From assembly GCF_028826155.1 (NCBI RefSeq), contig NZ_JAQGPN010000001.1:1-64000 (forward strand): 64,000 nt of DNA, given 5' to 3'. The stretch comes from Mesorhizobium shangrilense. Lineage in GTDB: Bacteria; Pseudomonadota; Alphaproteobacteria; Rhizobiales; Rhizobiaceae. The position numbers and the translations under genes were made by a program. Under the pieces are notes generated by a model. The model was not told where the DNA came from. It was given only the letters and a program-made list of their open reading frames with translations, and searched no databases. Positions 30,063 to 39,540 of this stretch are shown piece by piece; positions within the stretch are counted from its first letter, which is position 1; every line of letters starts with the position of its first letter.

Positions 30063-30221
30063 ATGACTACCCCAAAACGCATCACCCTCAGCGAGGTGCT
30101 CGGCATCATCGGCGACGCGGTCGCAACGGCAGCCGCCGTCCGCAACAGACGTCAGCCCGCGGCGCGCCATCTGCGCGGCCTCGGGATCGACCCGGAGCAG
30201 TTCCGTCAGATCGGCCGCTAA
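30063..30221 (+). CDS. Small hypothetical protein (52 residues)
   Basis: A 52-residue basic protein starting MTTPKRITLSEVLGIIGDAV, with a hydrophobic/Ala-rich helix, an Arg-rich middle (RNRRQPAARHLR) and the ending GIDPEQFRQIGR. AGGA precedes the ATG at a suitable distance. I do not recognise the family. It stands alone, divergent from the rimP operon and convergent with tctA, and is preceded by a perfect inverted repeat, which supports a real, regulated gene rather than chance. The ending weakly recalls short Arg-rich alphaproteobacterial proteins, without a firm match. Confidence 0.55.
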   Translation: MTTPKRITLSEVLGIIGDAVATAAAVRNRRQPAARHLRGLGIDPEQFRQIGR

Positions 30222-30306
30222 ACACGGCCTGTTCCGCCGCGCATAGCGGCACGCGACGACCGCCTGGCTGACCCGCAAGGGACGCCGGCGGTCGGCCAAA
30301 ATTCCC

Positions 30307-31851
30307 TCAGTCGCTATCGCCGGCGATCTGGGCGAGCACCTTGCCCTTGCCGCGATAGCGCAAATACATCGGCAGGAAGACAGCCGTCAGCGCCAGCGCC
30401 CAGAGAAACACCGCGATCCAGGAATGGAAGAGCGCCAGCGGGTCGCCCTGGCTGATCTGCAGCGCCTGCCTGAGGCTCTTCTCCGCCATCGGCCCGAGGA
30501 TGAGGCCCACGACGACCGGCGCGATCGGGTAGTGGAAGCGGCGCAGCAGGTAGCCGAGTATCCCGAACAGCATCAGCAGCCCCAGTCCGAACGAGACCGG
30601 CACGCCGAACAGGTGATAGGTCGAGCCGTCGGCGCCGATGGTGCCCAACGTGGCGAACACCAGGATGCCGGCATAGAGCCAGTGCCGCGGGATGGTCAGC
30701 AGCTTCACCCACAACCCGATCAGCGGCAGGTTCAGCACGATCAGCATCAGATTGGCGACCAGCAGGCTGGCAATCAGCCCCCACACCAGGGGCGCATTGG
30801 TGACGAAGAGCAACGGTCCCGGCTGCAGACCGAACTGCTGGAAGCCTGCCAGCATGATCGCTGCCGTCGCCGTAGTCGGAAGCCCAAGCGTCAGCAGCGG
30901 CACCAGTGTGCCGGCGGCAGAGGCATTGTTGGCCGCCTCAGGACCGGCGACGCCTTCGATCGCCCCCTTGCCGAAGTCTTCAGGATGCTTGGAAAAATTC
31001 TTCTCAGCGGCATAGGAGAGGAAACTGGAGACGTCGGCCCCGCCCGCCGGCATCGCGCCGATGGGGAAACCGATTGCCGTGCCCCGCAGCCACGGCGCCC
31101 ACGAACGCCTCCAGTCCTGCCTGCTCATCCAGACCGATCCCTTGACGGATTCGACCTTTTCCTCCGCCATGTGCTTGGCGGCGACGACGGCCAGCGTTTC
31201 GCCGATCGCAAATAGCGCCACGGCCAGCGTGGTCACCGAGATACCGTCGAACAGGTTCGGCAGCCCCATCGCGAGGCGGGTCTGGCCGGTCAGCTGGTCG
31301 ATGCCGATGAGGCCGAGCGCCAATCCGATGAACAGTGAAGTGAGCCCACGCAGGGTCGACTCGCCGAAGGCCGCCGACACCGTCATGAAGGCCAGCAACA
31401 TCAGCCCGAAATACTCGGCTGGGCCGAAGGAAAGCGCGAACTTGACCACCGAGGGCGCGATGAAGGCCAGGCCCAGGGTCGCCAGCAGGCCGGCGATGAA
31501 GGAGCCGATGGCTGCAGTCGCCAGAGCCGGACCGCCGCGGCCCTGGCGGGCCATCTTGTTGCCCTCCAGCGCAGTGACGATCGAAGCGCTCTCGCCCGGC
31601 GTGTTGAGCAGGATCGAGGTGGTCGAGCCGCCATACATGCCGCCATAGTAGATGCCGGCGAACATGATCAACGACCCGGCCGGGTCAAGCTTGTAGGTGA
31701 CCGGCAGAAGCAGCGCGACGGTGAGCGCCGGACCGATGCCCGGCAGCACGCCGACGGCTGTGCCAAGCGTCACGCCGACCAGCGCATAGAAGAGGTTTGA
31801 CCATTGCATCGCCGTCAGGAGACCCTGACCGAGCAGCTCGAAGGTGTTCAT
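30307..31851 (-). CDS. tctA: Tripartite tricarboxylate transporter, large membrane subunit TctA
   Basis: TctA is the large permease of the TTT family, which takes up citrate or other carboxylates with the help of a periplasmic binding protein and an ion gradient. The 514-residue protein has about 12 membrane segments and the two family glycine motifs: [20 protein letters not shown] near residue 30 and the related [20 protein letters not shown] near residue 256. [20 protein letters not shown] is also typical. It is the last gene of tctCBA; 18 bases separate it from tctB. The substrate cannot be read from the sequence. Confidence 0.95.
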   Translation of the reverse strand: MNTFELLGQGLLTAMQWSNLFYALVGVTLGTAVGVLPGIGPALTVALLLPVTYKLDPAGSLIMFAGIYYGGMYGGSTTSILLNTPGESASIVTALEGNKMARQGRGGPALATAAIGSFIAGLLATLGLAFIAPSVVKFALSFGPAEYFGLMLLAFMTVSAAFGESTLRGLTSLFIGLALGLIGIDQLTGQTRLAMGLPNLFDGISVTTLAVALFAIGETLAVVAAKHMAEEKVESVKGSVWMSRQDWRRSWAPWLRGTAIGFPIGAMPAGGADVSSFLSYAAEKNFSKHPEDFGKGAIEGVAGPEAANNASAAGTLVPLLTLGLPTTATAAIMLAGFQQFGLQPGPLLFVTNAPLVWGLIASLLVANLMLIVLNLPLIGLWVKLLTIPRHWLYAGILVFATLGTIGADGSTYHLFGVPVSFGLGLLMLFGILGYLLRRFHYPIAPVVVGLILGPMAEKSLRQALQISQGDPLALFHSWIAVFLWALALTAVFLPMYLRYRGKGKVLAQIAGDSD

Positions 31852-31869
31852 CGGCCTTGCCCTCCCCGG

Positions 31870-32355
31870 CTAAAACAGGTGTTCCAGCGGCCCTGCCGGA
31901 AGGCTGAGCTGCAGGCCCTTGGCAAAGATGAACCAGACCACGAAGGCGAAGACGATGCCGATCGGAACGGTCTGCCATAGCGGGCCGCGCCCGAAACCCT
32001 TCGCGGTCGCGGCGAACAGCAGCCCGGTGGCGATCGAGAAGCCGACCGTCTTCATGGTGAGCATCTGGATCGTGAGGCCGCCGATGATCCAGAACATCGG
32101 CCCGAAGGCCTGCGGCTCGCGCTCCGGAAAGTCGCCTCGCCAGGCCTCGATCGCAGTCAGCACGCCGAGCCCGAACAGGCCACCGGCGATGATGTAGGGA
32201 AAGGTCTTCGGCCCCACCGGAGAATAGCCGGCGACGCCCCCGGTCTGCGACGTCGACAAGGCGATGAGGATCGCCACGATGATCAGAACCGCGGCAATGA
32301 CGAACGCCGCCCGGTCAGGGCGGCGCTCTTCCGGCGATCGACCGGTTTCGCTCAT
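31870..32355 (-). CDS. tctB: Tripartite tricarboxylate transporter, small membrane subunit TctB
   Basis: A 161-residue protein with four predicted membrane helices (first FVIAAVLIIVAILIAL near residue 18; others near 53, 88 and 128), the size and layout of TctB. The block GYSPVGPKTFPYIIAGGL is characteristic of the family. Its ATG overlaps the tctC stop by 4 bases. TctB pairs with TctA in the inner membrane; its exact role is not known. Confidence 0.92.
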   Translation of the reverse strand: MSETGRSPEERRPDRAAFVIAAVLIIVAILIALSTSQTGGVAGYSPVGPKTFPYIIAGGLFGLGVLTAIEAWRGDFPEREPQAFGPMFWIIGGLTIQMLTMKTVGFSIATGLLFAATAKGFGRGPLWQTVPIGIVFAFVVWFIFAKGLQLSLPAGPLEHLF

Positions 32356-33296
32356 TTCACGAGACCGATGTCTTTCAGGATGGCTGAAGTCGCCTCGGTG
32401 TCCTTCTTGAGCTGCGCGGCGAAGTCGTCGCCGGCGAGATAGGTGTTGGCCCAGCCCTTGTCGGCCAGCGTCTTCTGCCAGCTGGCGGAGTTCACCATCT
32501 TCTCGACGTCGCCGATGATGGCGGTCTTCTGTTCGTCGCTGATGCCGGGGGCCGCTGCCACCATGCGCCAGTTCTGGATCGAGACGTCGACGCCGCCTTC
32601 CTTGAAGGTCGGCGCGTCAATGCCCGCGATCTTCTCGTCCGACGAGATGCCGATGACGCGCAGCGTGCCCGCCTTCACCTGCTCGGCGAACTCGCCATAG
32701 CCGGAGATGCCGACGGTGACCTGGTTGCCGAGGATCGCGGCAAGCGCCTCGCCGCCGCCTGAGAAGGCGATGTAGTTGACCTTGGTCGGGTCGACGCCGA
32801 CCGCCTTGGCGATCAGGCCGGCCGTGATGTGGTCAGTGCCGCCGGCCGAACCGCCGCCCCAGGATACCGAGCCCGGATCGGCCTTCAGCTTCTCGACAAG
32901 GCCGGCCATGTCCTTGATGTCCGAGGCGGCCGGAACGACGAGCGCCTCGTACTCGCCGGTGAGGCGCGCGATCGGCGTGACCTGATCGAGCGTGACGGGC
33001 GAATTGTTGGTCAGGATCGCGCCGACCATGACATAGCCGCCGACGATAAGCTGCGAGGCGTCGCCGCTTGCCTGGTTGACGAACTGCGCGAGGCCGATGG
33101 TGCCGCCGGCGCCCGGAACGTTGGTCACCTGCACGCTGGAAGAGATCTGCTCGTCCTGGAGCGCGGCCTGCATGGAGCGGGCGGTCTGGTCCCAGCCGCC
33201 ACCCGGTGCTGCCGGCGCCATGATCTTGTAGTCGGCCGCAGCGGCCGGCAGCGCCATCGCAGCCGCGATGATCGACGCCCAGATGTACTGCTTCAT
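32352..33296 (-). CDS. tctC: Tripartite tricarboxylate transporter binding protein TctC (Bug family)
   Basis: A 314-residue periplasmic binding protein with a signal peptide ([20 protein letters not shown]). TctC/Bug hallmarks include the early [19 protein letters not shown] loop, the [14 protein letters not shown] strand that contacts the ligand carboxylate, and [20 protein letters not shown]. The protein delivers the substrate to TctAB. ATG 33296 has an AGGGAGG ribosome-binding site; the long upstream open frame is not part of the gene. It is the first gene of the tctCBA operon. Confidence 0.94.
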   Translation of the reverse strand: MKQYIWASIIAAAMALPAAAADYKIMAPAAPGGGWDQTARSMQAALQDEQISSSVQVTNVPGAGGTIGLAQFVNQASGDASQLIVGGYVMVGAILTNNSPVTLDQVTPIARLTGEYEALVVPAASDIKDMAGLVEKLKADPGSVSWGGGSAGGTDHITAGLIAKAVGVDPTKVNYIAFSGGGEALAAILGNQVTVGISGYGEFAEQVKAGTLRVIGISSDEKIAGIDAPTFKEGGVDVSIQNWRMVAAAPGISDEQKTAIIGDVEKMVNSASWQKTLADKGWANTYLAGDDFAAQLKKDTEATSAILKDIGLVK

Positions 33297-33533
33297 TGTC
33301 GAACCTCCCTTTGCGGCCTCCCGTTGGGGCGGGTGAAAGCCGGTGCTTGGGCGTCCAGGCAAACAAACGGCGGACGCCGACGTTGATAGGGTTGGAAGGA
33401 CGGCCGTTCGGACCGAGAACCGCCGCTGGTCGCGACGCACCCGGCAAAACCCGATCGGCTCGAGATCCTCCCAGATCTGCGGGCGCGTCCGCCTCCAACG
33501 GACCGCACCTTCGACAACCCTAGCGGGCCAAGC

Positions 33534-33550
33534 TGACATCTACCTGACAC
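33534..33550 (-). promoter_or_regulatory. Direct repeat upstream of tctC
   Basis: On the minus strand TGTCA occurs twice with an 11-base period (TGTCAGGTAGATGTCA). OmpR-family regulators such as TctD typically bind direct repeats of that period. It is about 240 bases before tctC; the intervening 33297-33533 stretch shows no gene and no other clear signal. A weak, context-based call. Confidence 0.25.
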
Positions 33551-33585
33551 GTTTGGGCGATCATGCCGCACATCTCGCGTCATTT

Positions 33586-34659
33586 CTACTGGCCCCTCAG
33601 GGCTTCATTCCAGCGCTTGATCATGCGCGAGCGCTTGACCTGGTCGAGATAGACCATGAGCCCCGGGCTCACGGGCACCGGCCGCAATTGCGCGCCCATC
33701 GCCGCCTGCATGGAACTGGCCGTATTGTCTCCCGAGACTTCCGGGTTGACGGCGGCGATGTGCAACCTGCGGGCCATGATCGCCTGGCCTTCGGCCGACA
33801 TCATGTAGGCGATGTACTTGCGGCCGAGTTCGGGCTCACGCGCGGCTTTCGGCACCAGGCCGATGCGCGACATGACGATTGTATAGTCCTTGGGCAGCAC
33901 GATGCCGAGATCAGCATTCCGCGCCGCCCACTCGGCTGCGTAGGACCCAAGGATGTTGTAGCCGAGGACGAAGCGGCCGTCGGCGATCCTCTCCAGGATC
34001 GCGGAGCTGGTCGAATACAGTTTTACTCCCGCCGCGCCCATCGAACGCACCACCGACCAGATGTCGGGAAACTGCTCCTGGTCGCGCGACATGAACATGA
34101 AGCCGACGCCGGAGCGCTCGATGTCGTAGGTGGCGATGCGGCCATAGGCCTTGTCGCCTTGCTCGCGCAGGTAGTCGACCAGCTGGCCCCGCGTCGCCGG
34201 TGGCGGCGCGTCCGGGAAACTCGGTTTGTGGTAGACGAATACGGCCGGCTCGAAGGTCAGCGCATAGGCTGTGTTCCGCCAGTTCGCCCAGCGCGGCCAG
34301 CGCGCGCTCAACGGCAGCTCGCTCTCCTGGGCATAGCCGTCATTGGCGAGCTTGACCTGAAGGTCCATCGCCGAGGAAAAGGCGACATCGGCGGTGCCCT
34401 CGCCGGCATCAGTTTCCGCCACGATGCGGTCATAGATGTCGGACGTCAGCAGATCCGAGTAACTGACGGCAATGTCGGGATTGGCCGCCTGGAAACCGGC
34501 GACCATCGGGCGCGCGATCGGCGTGTCGAGCGCCGAGTAGATCGTCAGCGTGCGCGCGGCTGGATTGCCGTCACGCGCCGGGAACAGCGTCGTCTCGGCT
34601 TCGGCGAAGGTGGGCAGAATGGCGAACGCCGCCGCGGCGGCAAGAAGAAGGCAACGCAT
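33586..34659 (-). CDS. Periplasmic ABC-type (iron/2-aminophosphonate-like) solute-binding protein
   Basis: A 357-residue periplasmic binding protein of the FbpA/AfuA-type fold, with a signal peptide (LLLAAAAAFAILPTFAEA). Features are TLTIYSALDTPIARPMVAGF at the mature start, TADVAFSSAMDLQVKLANDG and DLGIVLPKDYTIVMSRIGLV. No ABC permease or ATPase gene lies nearby. Instead it is divergent from tctDE with only 75 bases between, so it may be an accessory sensor for the kinase TctE rather than part of a transporter; this is inference. ATG 34659 begins the signal peptide; an ATG 11 codons upstream is possible. Confidence 0.8.
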   Translation of the reverse strand: MRCLLLAAAAAFAILPTFAEAETTLFPARDGNPAARTLTIYSALDTPIARPMVAGFQAANPDIAVSYSDLLTSDIYDRIVAETDAGEGTADVAFSSAMDLQVKLANDGYAQESELPLSARWPRWANWRNTAYALTFEPAVFVYHKPSFPDAPPPATRGQLVDYLREQGDKAYGRIATYDIERSGVGFMFMSRDQEQFPDIWSVVRSMGAAGVKLYSTSSAILERIADGRFVLGYNILGSYAAEWAARNADLGIVLPKDYTIVMSRIGLVPKAAREPELGRKYIAYMMSAEGQAIMARRLHIAAVNPEVSGDNTASSMQAAMGAQLRPVPVSPGLMVYLDQVKRSRMIKRWNEALRGQ

Positions 34660-34734
34660 GCCGGAAGAATGCCCCAGCGGGCCTCTGTTCACAATCGCTG
34701 GAGCGCTCGCTAGTGTCGGGCTGGAGGGCGTGAT

Positions 34735-35409
34735 TTGAGAATCCTGATCGTCGAGGACAGTGACACGCTGGCGCGCGGCCTGCTTGCCGTACTAAAGGGC
34801 GACGGCTATGCGGTCGATGTGGTCGGCGACGGCGCATCGGCGGTCGCCGTGCTGAGCACTGAACGCTTCGACCTCGTTATACTCGACCTGAACCTGCCTG
34901 ATATGGACGGCCTCGAGGTGCTCCGCGCGCTGCGTGCGCGGCAGAACGAGGTCAGCGTGCTGATCCTGTCGGCGCGCGGAGAACTCGGCGATCGCGTACA
35001 GGGGCTAGATCTCGGCGCGGACGACTACCTGACCAAGCCGTTCGACGTCGACGAGTTGGAGGCCCGCGTGCGCTCGCTGCTGCGCCGCCGCGCCGGCGTG
35101 AATCGCACAGTGCTCTCGCTGGGTTCCGTTACGCTCGATCTCAACGCCAGGTCGTTCTCGGCGAACGGCGCGCAGCTCGACATCCCGGCCCGGGAGCGCT
35201 CCCTTCTGGAAACGCTCTTCCTGCGCTCCGGCAAGGTCGTCACCAAGCAGGCGATCATGGAGTCGCTGGCCGGCTTCGACGACGACCTCAGCCACAACGC
35301 CATCGAGCAGTACGTCAGCCGCCTGCGCAGACGGCTCGCGCCCCACGGCCTGACCGTCCGCACGGCCCGCGGCATCGGCTATTATCTCGAGCAGGCGAAA
35401 CCCGATTGA
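34735..35409 (+). CDS. tctD: OmpR-family response regulator TctD
   Basis: A 224-residue response regulator. The receiver domain has the acidic pair in VEDSD, phospho-acceptor Asp51 in LVILDLNLPDMDGL, Thr/Ser in LILSARGE and Lys in YLTKPFDVDEL. The C-terminal winged helix is of OmpR type (ERSLLETLFLRSGKVVTKQ; IEQYVSRLRRRL). The start is TTG 34735 behind GGAGGG. The stop overlaps the kinase ATG (TGATG). The neighbouring tctCBA transporter is the likely target, as for TctDE systems elsewhere. Confidence 0.92.
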   Translation: MRILIVEDSDTLARGLLAVLKGDGYAVDVVGDGASAVAVLSTERFDLVILDLNLPDMDGLEVLRALRARQNEVSVLILSARGELGDRVQGLDLGADDYLTKPFDVDELEARVRSLLRRRAGVNRTVLSLGSVTLDLNARSFSANGAQLDIPARERSLLETLFLRSGKVVTKQAIMESLAGFDDDLSHNAIEQYVSRLRRRLAPHGLTVRTARGIGYYLEQAKPD

Positions 35410-36794
35410 TGGCCCCCGGGCGATCCTATTCGCTCCGCCGCCGGCTGCTCGCCTGGCTGCTGGCGCCATTGGTGCTGATCGGGCTGATCGCACTGGCCGA
35501 TTCCTACCGCGAGGCGGCAAGCACCGCTGACTCGGTATCGGACCGGGTGCTCGCAGGCTCCGCCTTAGCGATCGCCGAGCGCGTGGTCGTCGCCGAAGAT
35601 GGCACGCTCGAAGTCGACATCCCCTATGTTGCCCTCGAAATGCTGACCTCGGCTGCGCAGGACCGGGTCTTCTATCGCGTGGACGGTCCGCCCGGCAACT
35701 TCATCACGGGCTACCAGGAGTTGCCGAGCATCGAGGGCCTCGCGCGCGAGACAACCGCCTTCGCCGACGCGACCTTCCGCGGCGAACCGATCCGCGTCGC
35801 CGTGCTGGCGCGATCGGCATCGACCGGCATCAATTCGGTCCCCTATGTCGTCACGGTGGCCGAAACCACCATCGCGCGAAGCCAGCTAACCCACACCATC
35901 CTGCTGCGCTCGGCGCTGCGACTCGGGGCGCTGATCGCCCTGGCGGCCGTCCTGGTGTGGATCGCAGTCACTGCCTCCCTGCGGCCGCTCTACCGGCTTC
36001 GCGACGCCATCGCCGAGCGCAGTCCCAACGACCTGCAGCCAATAGAGCAGATCGTGCCCAACGAGGTGCGCGGCCTCGTCGACACAGTGAACCTGTTCAT
36101 GGCGCGGCTGGGCAGCACCCTTTCCGCCATGCGCAACTTCACCGGCAACGCCAGCCACCAGTTGCGCACGCCGATGGCGATCATCCGCACGCAGCTGGCG
36201 CTCGCACAGCGTGCTCCCACCGTTGAAGACGCCCGCGACGCCGCCAATGCCGGCGACGAGGCGGTCGCGCATGCCGAGCGCGTGCTGGCCCAGCTCCTGC
36301 TGCTTGCCAGGATCGATGCGGCGGATTCCGAGAAATTGACGACCTTCGAGCCGCTCGACCTGACCGCGCTCGCCCGCGACCGCACCGCCGAGCACGTGGT
36401 CCGCGCTGGTGACGCGCATGTAGATCTCGGCTTCGAGGGCGACGTACCGCACCTGATACGAGGCGACCAGCTGCTGATCGGGGAACTGATCGACAACCTC
36501 ATTGCCAACGCGATCGCCTACTCGGGTGATGGCGCGGAAGCGACCGTCAGCGTCCATCTGGACGGCGACGTCTTGCTTGCCGTGGAGGACAACGGCCCGG
36601 GCCTGTCGGCCGAGGACAGGCAAAGGGTGATGCAGCGCTTCGCACGCGGCAGCGGCAAGCCGGGTGCGGGACTGGGCCTACCGATCGTCGAGGAGATCGC
36701 GCGAGTGTTCGGAGGTTCGATCGAACTCGGCGAGGGACGCGATCGTCGCGGACTAAAGGTTGCCGTGCGGTTTCCGGCACTGGCGGCGGGTTGA
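35409..36794 (+). CDS. tctE: Sensor histidine kinase TctE
   Basis: A 461-residue membrane sensor kinase with two helices (about residues 14-31 and 164-188) enclosing a periplasmic domain of TctE/2CSK_N type, a HAMP region, HisKA with His250 in NASHQLRTPMAII, and HATPase with the N box ELIDNLIANAIAYS and G boxes VEDNGPGL and GAGLGLPIV. It probably senses a carboxylate in the periplasm, directly or through the divergent binding protein, and phosphorylates TctD. ATG 35409 overlaps the tctD stop by one base. Confidence 0.92.
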   Translation: MAPGRSYSLRRRLLAWLLAPLVLIGLIALADSYREAASTADSVSDRVLAGSALAIAERVVVAEDGTLEVDIPYVALEMLTSAAQDRVFYRVDGPPGNFITGYQELPSIEGLARETTAFADATFRGEPIRVAVLARSASTGINSVPYVVTVAETTIARSQLTHTILLRSALRLGALIALAAVLVWIAVTASLRPLYRLRDAIAERSPNDLQPIEQIVPNEVRGLVDTVNLFMARLGSTLSAMRNFTGNASHQLRTPMAIIRTQLALAQRAPTVEDARDAANAGDEAVAHAERVLAQLLLLARIDAADSEKLTTFEPLDLTALARDRTAEHVVRAGDAHVDLGFEGDVPHLIRGDQLLIGELIDNLIANAIAYSGDGAEATVSVHLDGDVLLAVEDNGPGLSAEDRQRVMQRFARGSGKPGAGLGLPIVEEIARVFGGSIELGEGRDRRGLKVAVRFPALAAG

Positions 36795-36834
36795 CACGTC
36801 CGAGGGCCGGCCTCCTCATGGGCCGCCGCTGACC

Positions 36835-37536
36835 TCAGAGCCTGCGGAACGTCAGATACGCAGGAGGCCTTCCTTCCCGGATCGCCTTGGCCTCGTAGCG
36901 TGTGCTCGGCCAACCGTCGTAGGGCGTGTGCCAGTCGGCGGCGGATGTCGCCAGCCACTCGAAATCCGGATGGGCGCGGCAGTGAAGCAGCGTCCAGTTG
37001 ACATAGGTGTCGATGTCGGACGCGAAGCGGAGGAGCGCTCCCGGCTTCATCGCCTGGGCGAAGCGATCGAGGTTCACCTTGCTGACAAAGCGCCGCTTCC
37101 AGTGCCGCTTCTTCGGCCATGGGTCGGGGTAGAGCAGGTCGATGCCGTCGAGGCAGGTCGCCGGAAGCCAGTCGAGCAGTTGCGTCGCATCATCGTCATA
37201 AACGCGCAGGTTGGGCTGCGGCTGCTTGGCCACCGCAAGCATCATCTTCGCCATGCTGTTGACGAAAGGCTCAACGCCAATGAAGCCGGTGTCAGGAAAA
37301 CGGCGCGCTTCGTGCAGCAGATGCTCGCCGCCGCCAAAACCGATCTCCAGGCGCAGGCGCGAGACGGGCGCGCGAAACAGTTCGCGCAGGTCGCCCGGCG
37401 CCGGCGACGAGAGATCGATCCTGTAGACGGGAAGCTGGGTTTCGAGCGCCGTCCCGGGCATGGTCCGAAGGCCCTTGCCCCGGCGACGCCCGAAAAACGC
37501 CTCGGTCGCGCGTGAACGCCGGTTCTCTTCGGTCAT
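36835..37536 (-). CDS. trmB: tRNA (guanine-N7-)-methyltransferase TrmB
   Basis: TrmB makes m7G46 in the variable loop of tRNAs. The 233-residue protein has the SAM site [20 protein letters not shown], the family motif [20 protein letters not shown] and the C-terminal [19 protein letters not shown]. The N-terminal 25 residues are Arg-rich, as in other rhizobial TrmB proteins. It is the last gene of the praR-metK-trmB block, 15 bases after metK. Confidence 0.95.
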   Translation of the reverse strand: MTEENRRSRATEAFFGRRRGKGLRTMPGTALETQLPVYRIDLSSPAPGDLRELFRAPVSRLRLEIGFGGGEHLLHEARRFPDTGFIGVEPFVNSMAKMMLAVAKQPQPNLRVYDDDATQLLDWLPATCLDGIDLLYPDPWPKKRHWKRRFVSKVNLDRFAQAMKPGALLRFASDIDTYVNWTLLHCRAHPDFEWLATSAADWHTPYDGWPSTRYEAKAIREGRPPAYLTFRRL

Positions 37537-37551
37537 CGGACTGGCTCGGCG

Positions 37552-38814
37552 TCAGGCCGCCACCGCTTCCTTGATCGCCTTGACGAGATCGGTCCGCTCC
37601 CACGCGAACGACCCGTCGCGGCCCGGCTTTCGGCCAAAATGCCCATACGCCGTGGTCTTGGCGTAGATCGGCTTGTTCAGGTCGAGATGGCGGCGGATTC
37701 CCGACGGCGACAGGTCCATGACCTCGCGCAGCACGTCCTCCAGCTTCGACTCCTCGACCTTGCCGGTGCCGTGCAGGTCGACATAGACCGACAGCGGCTG
37801 GGCGACGCCGATGGCGTAGGAGAGCTGGATCGTGCAGCGCTCCGCCAGCTTGGCGGCCACCACGTTCTTGGCGAGGTAGCGCGCCGCATAGGCGGCCGAG
37901 CGGTCGACCTTGGTCGTGTCCTTGCCGGAGAACGCGCCACCGCCGTGGGGCGCGGCGCCGCCGTAGGTGTCGACGATGATCTTGCGGCCGGTGAGGCCGG
38001 CGTCGCCGTCCGGACCGCCGATGACGAACTTGCCGGTCGGGTTGATGTACCAGTTGCAGTCGTCGGCGATCTGGAGGCCGTTCAGCGCCTGCCGGATGAA
38101 GGGCTCGACCACGGTGCGGACCTTGCCGGAATCCCACTTGTCGTCGAGGTGCTGGGTGGACAGCACGATCTGCGTGACGGCCGCCGGCTTGCCGTCGACA
38201 TACTGGACGGTGACCTGGCTCTTGGCGTCTGGGCCGAGCCTGCCGACATCGCCCTTGCCTTCGCGGCGGGCGGCGGACAGCAGTTCCAGCACCTTGTGGC
38301 TGTAATAGATCGGCGCCGGCATGAGGTCCGGCGTCTCGCTGCAGGCGTAGCCGAACATGATGCCCTGGTCGCCAGCGCCCTCGGTGTTGGCGTCGGCGGC
38401 CTTGTCGACGCCCTGCGCGATGTCGGCCGACTGCGCGTGCAGCAGCACGTCGATCTTGGCGTTCTTCCAGTGGAAGCCGCTCTGCTCGTAGCCGATGTCG
38501 CGGATCGCCTTGCGGGCGACGGAGCGGAACTTGGAGGGGTTGATCACCGGATGTCCGCTGGCGTCGAGCAGCGGCTTGCCGTCCTTGCCCTTCTTCAGCA
38601 GCGTGTCCGGCACCCTGACCTCGCCAGCGATGATGACGCGGTTGGTCGTCGCAAGCGTCTCGCAGGCCACGCGGACGTCCCAGGGATTCATCCCGGACTT
38701 CTTCGCCTCGCGGTAGACCAGATCGACGATTTCGTCCGAGATCCGGTCGCACACCTTGTCGGGATGACCTTCGGACACAGATTCACTGGTGAAAAGGTAG
38801 TTCTGGCGTGACAC
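37552..38814 (-). CDS. metK: S-adenosylmethionine synthetase
   Basis: MetK makes S-adenosylmethionine from methionine and ATP. The 420-residue protein has the signature blocks [20 protein letters not shown] at the start, [13 protein letters not shown], and the glycine-rich [19 protein letters not shown]. It is slightly longer than the E. coli enzyme through short insertions typical of alphaproteobacteria. Translation starts at GTG 38814 behind AGAGGG. Its own promoter and a leader hairpin are visible upstream. Confidence 0.97.
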   Translation of the reverse strand: MSRQNYLFTSESVSEGHPDKVCDRISDEIVDLVYREAKKSGMNPWDVRVACETLATTNRVIIAGEVRVPDTLLKKGKDGKPLLDASGHPVINPSKFRSVARKAIRDIGYEQSGFHWKNAKIDVLLHAQSADIAQGVDKAADANTEGAGDQGIMFGYACSETPDLMPAPIYYSHKVLELLSAARREGKGDVGRLGPDAKSQVTVQYVDGKPAAVTQIVLSTQHLDDKWDSGKVRTVVEPFIRQALNGLQIADDCNWYINPTGKFVIGGPDGDAGLTGRKIIVDTYGGAAPHGGGAFSGKDTTKVDRSAAYAARYLAKNVVAAKLAERCTIQLSYAIGVAQPLSVYVDLHGTGKVEESKLEDVLREVMDLSPSGIRRHLDLNKPIYAKTTAYGHFGRKPGRDGSFAWERTDLVKAIKEAVAA

Positions 38815-38832
38815 GGGCTATCCCTCTCGAAG

Positions 38833-38854
38833 CGGGCTGACGCTGTCAAACCCG
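38833..38854 (-). promoter_or_regulatory. Hairpin in the metK leader
   Basis: In the short leader between the metK promoter and its ribosome-binding site, CGGGT pairs with GCCCG and TGAC with GTCA around a 3-base loop, with one bulged T. It ends about 10 bases before the AGAGGG site. I could not match it to SAM-II, SAM-V or SAM/SAH riboswitch layouts, so it is described only as a hairpin. Confidence 0.35.
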
Positions 38855-38865
38855 TTGGTGCGTCG

Positions 38866-38894
38866 TGTTAGCCATACAGATCGCGGGTCGTCAA
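38866..38894 (-). promoter_or_regulatory. metK promoter
   Basis: On the minus strand TTGACG (38889-38894) and CTAACA (38866-38871) are 17 bases apart, about 52 bases before the metK start codon. The -35 element is near consensus, the -10 element acceptable for GC-rich rhizobia. Confidence 0.45.
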
Positions 38895-38990
38895 GGACCG
38901 ATATTCCGCAGGGTGCGGCCCCGCGAAAACTTCATTTCCTCGGCATTTGGCGACGCCTGCGGCCGCGATCGCCCAAGGCGGGCAACATGG

Positions 38991-39404
38991 TCAGGCGTCG
39001 TCCTCCTCGGCCAGCGTCTTGACAAGATCGATCAGCCGCTTCCGCGTCTTCGGGTTCGAGATCCTCACGAACGCGCGGTTGAGCATCAAGCCCTCGGCGC
39101 TGGTGCAGAACTCCATCGCAGACGCATTCGGTCCCTCCTCCGCACGCAGGGGCGCAGCGATCGAATCCCGGCTCGGCGCATCCTCGAAGAAGAAGGAGAC
39201 CGGAGTGTTCAGGATTGATGCGATGTCCTGCAGGCGGCTCGCGCCGACGCGATTGGTCCCCTTCTCGTATTTCTGGACCTGCTGGAAGGTAATGCCAAGA
39301 CTTTCACCCAGCCTTTCCTGACTCATGCCGAGCATGTTGCGGCGCATGCGGATCCGGCCACCGACATGTACATCTATCGGATTCGGCTTCTTGGTATTAT
39401 CCAT
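38991..39404 (-). CDS. praR: XRE-family regulator, PraR/PhrR-like
   Basis: A 137-residue DNA-binding protein with a Cro/cI helix-turn-helix: MRRNMLGMSQERLGESLGIT followed by FQQVQKYEKGTNRVGASRL. The C-terminal part (NRAFVRISNPKTRKRLIDLV) is that of the rhizobial PraR/PhrR group, regulators linked in relatives to acid response, quorum sensing and attachment. The position between lnt (called actA in Sinorhizobium) and metK is the same as in those species. ATG 39404 (MDNTKKPNPIDVHV) is the conserved start. Target genes here are unknown. Confidence 0.8.
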   Translation of the reverse strand: MDNTKKPNPIDVHVGGRIRMRRNMLGMSQERLGESLGITFQQVQKYEKGTNRVGASRLQDIASILNTPVSFFFEDAPSRDSIAAPLRAEEGPNASAMEFCTSAEGLMLNRAFVRISNPKTRKRLIDLVKTLAEEDDA

Positions 39405-39540
39405 CTCACTCCTCGCCGTTGCGCGGCTTGTTGTCGTTGTTCTTTGCCCCCCGGGGGTCCCGCGCTTCTGCTTCAATCACTCACCATGCAAGGCAATGAC
39501 AATGCGGCGATGCAGCAATATGTTCGCCGGTTTCGAGCTG

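Noticed and set aside
33297..33585. A possible gene in the 289-base gap upstream of tctC
   Set aside because: The open frames here are extensions of tctC or antisense frames with no family pattern; only the TGTCA direct repeat is worth noting.
38815..38990. SAM-II or SAM/SAH riboswitch upstream of metK
   Set aside because: The leader does not contain the pseudoknot layout of those classes as far as I can compare by eye; only a hairpin is supported.
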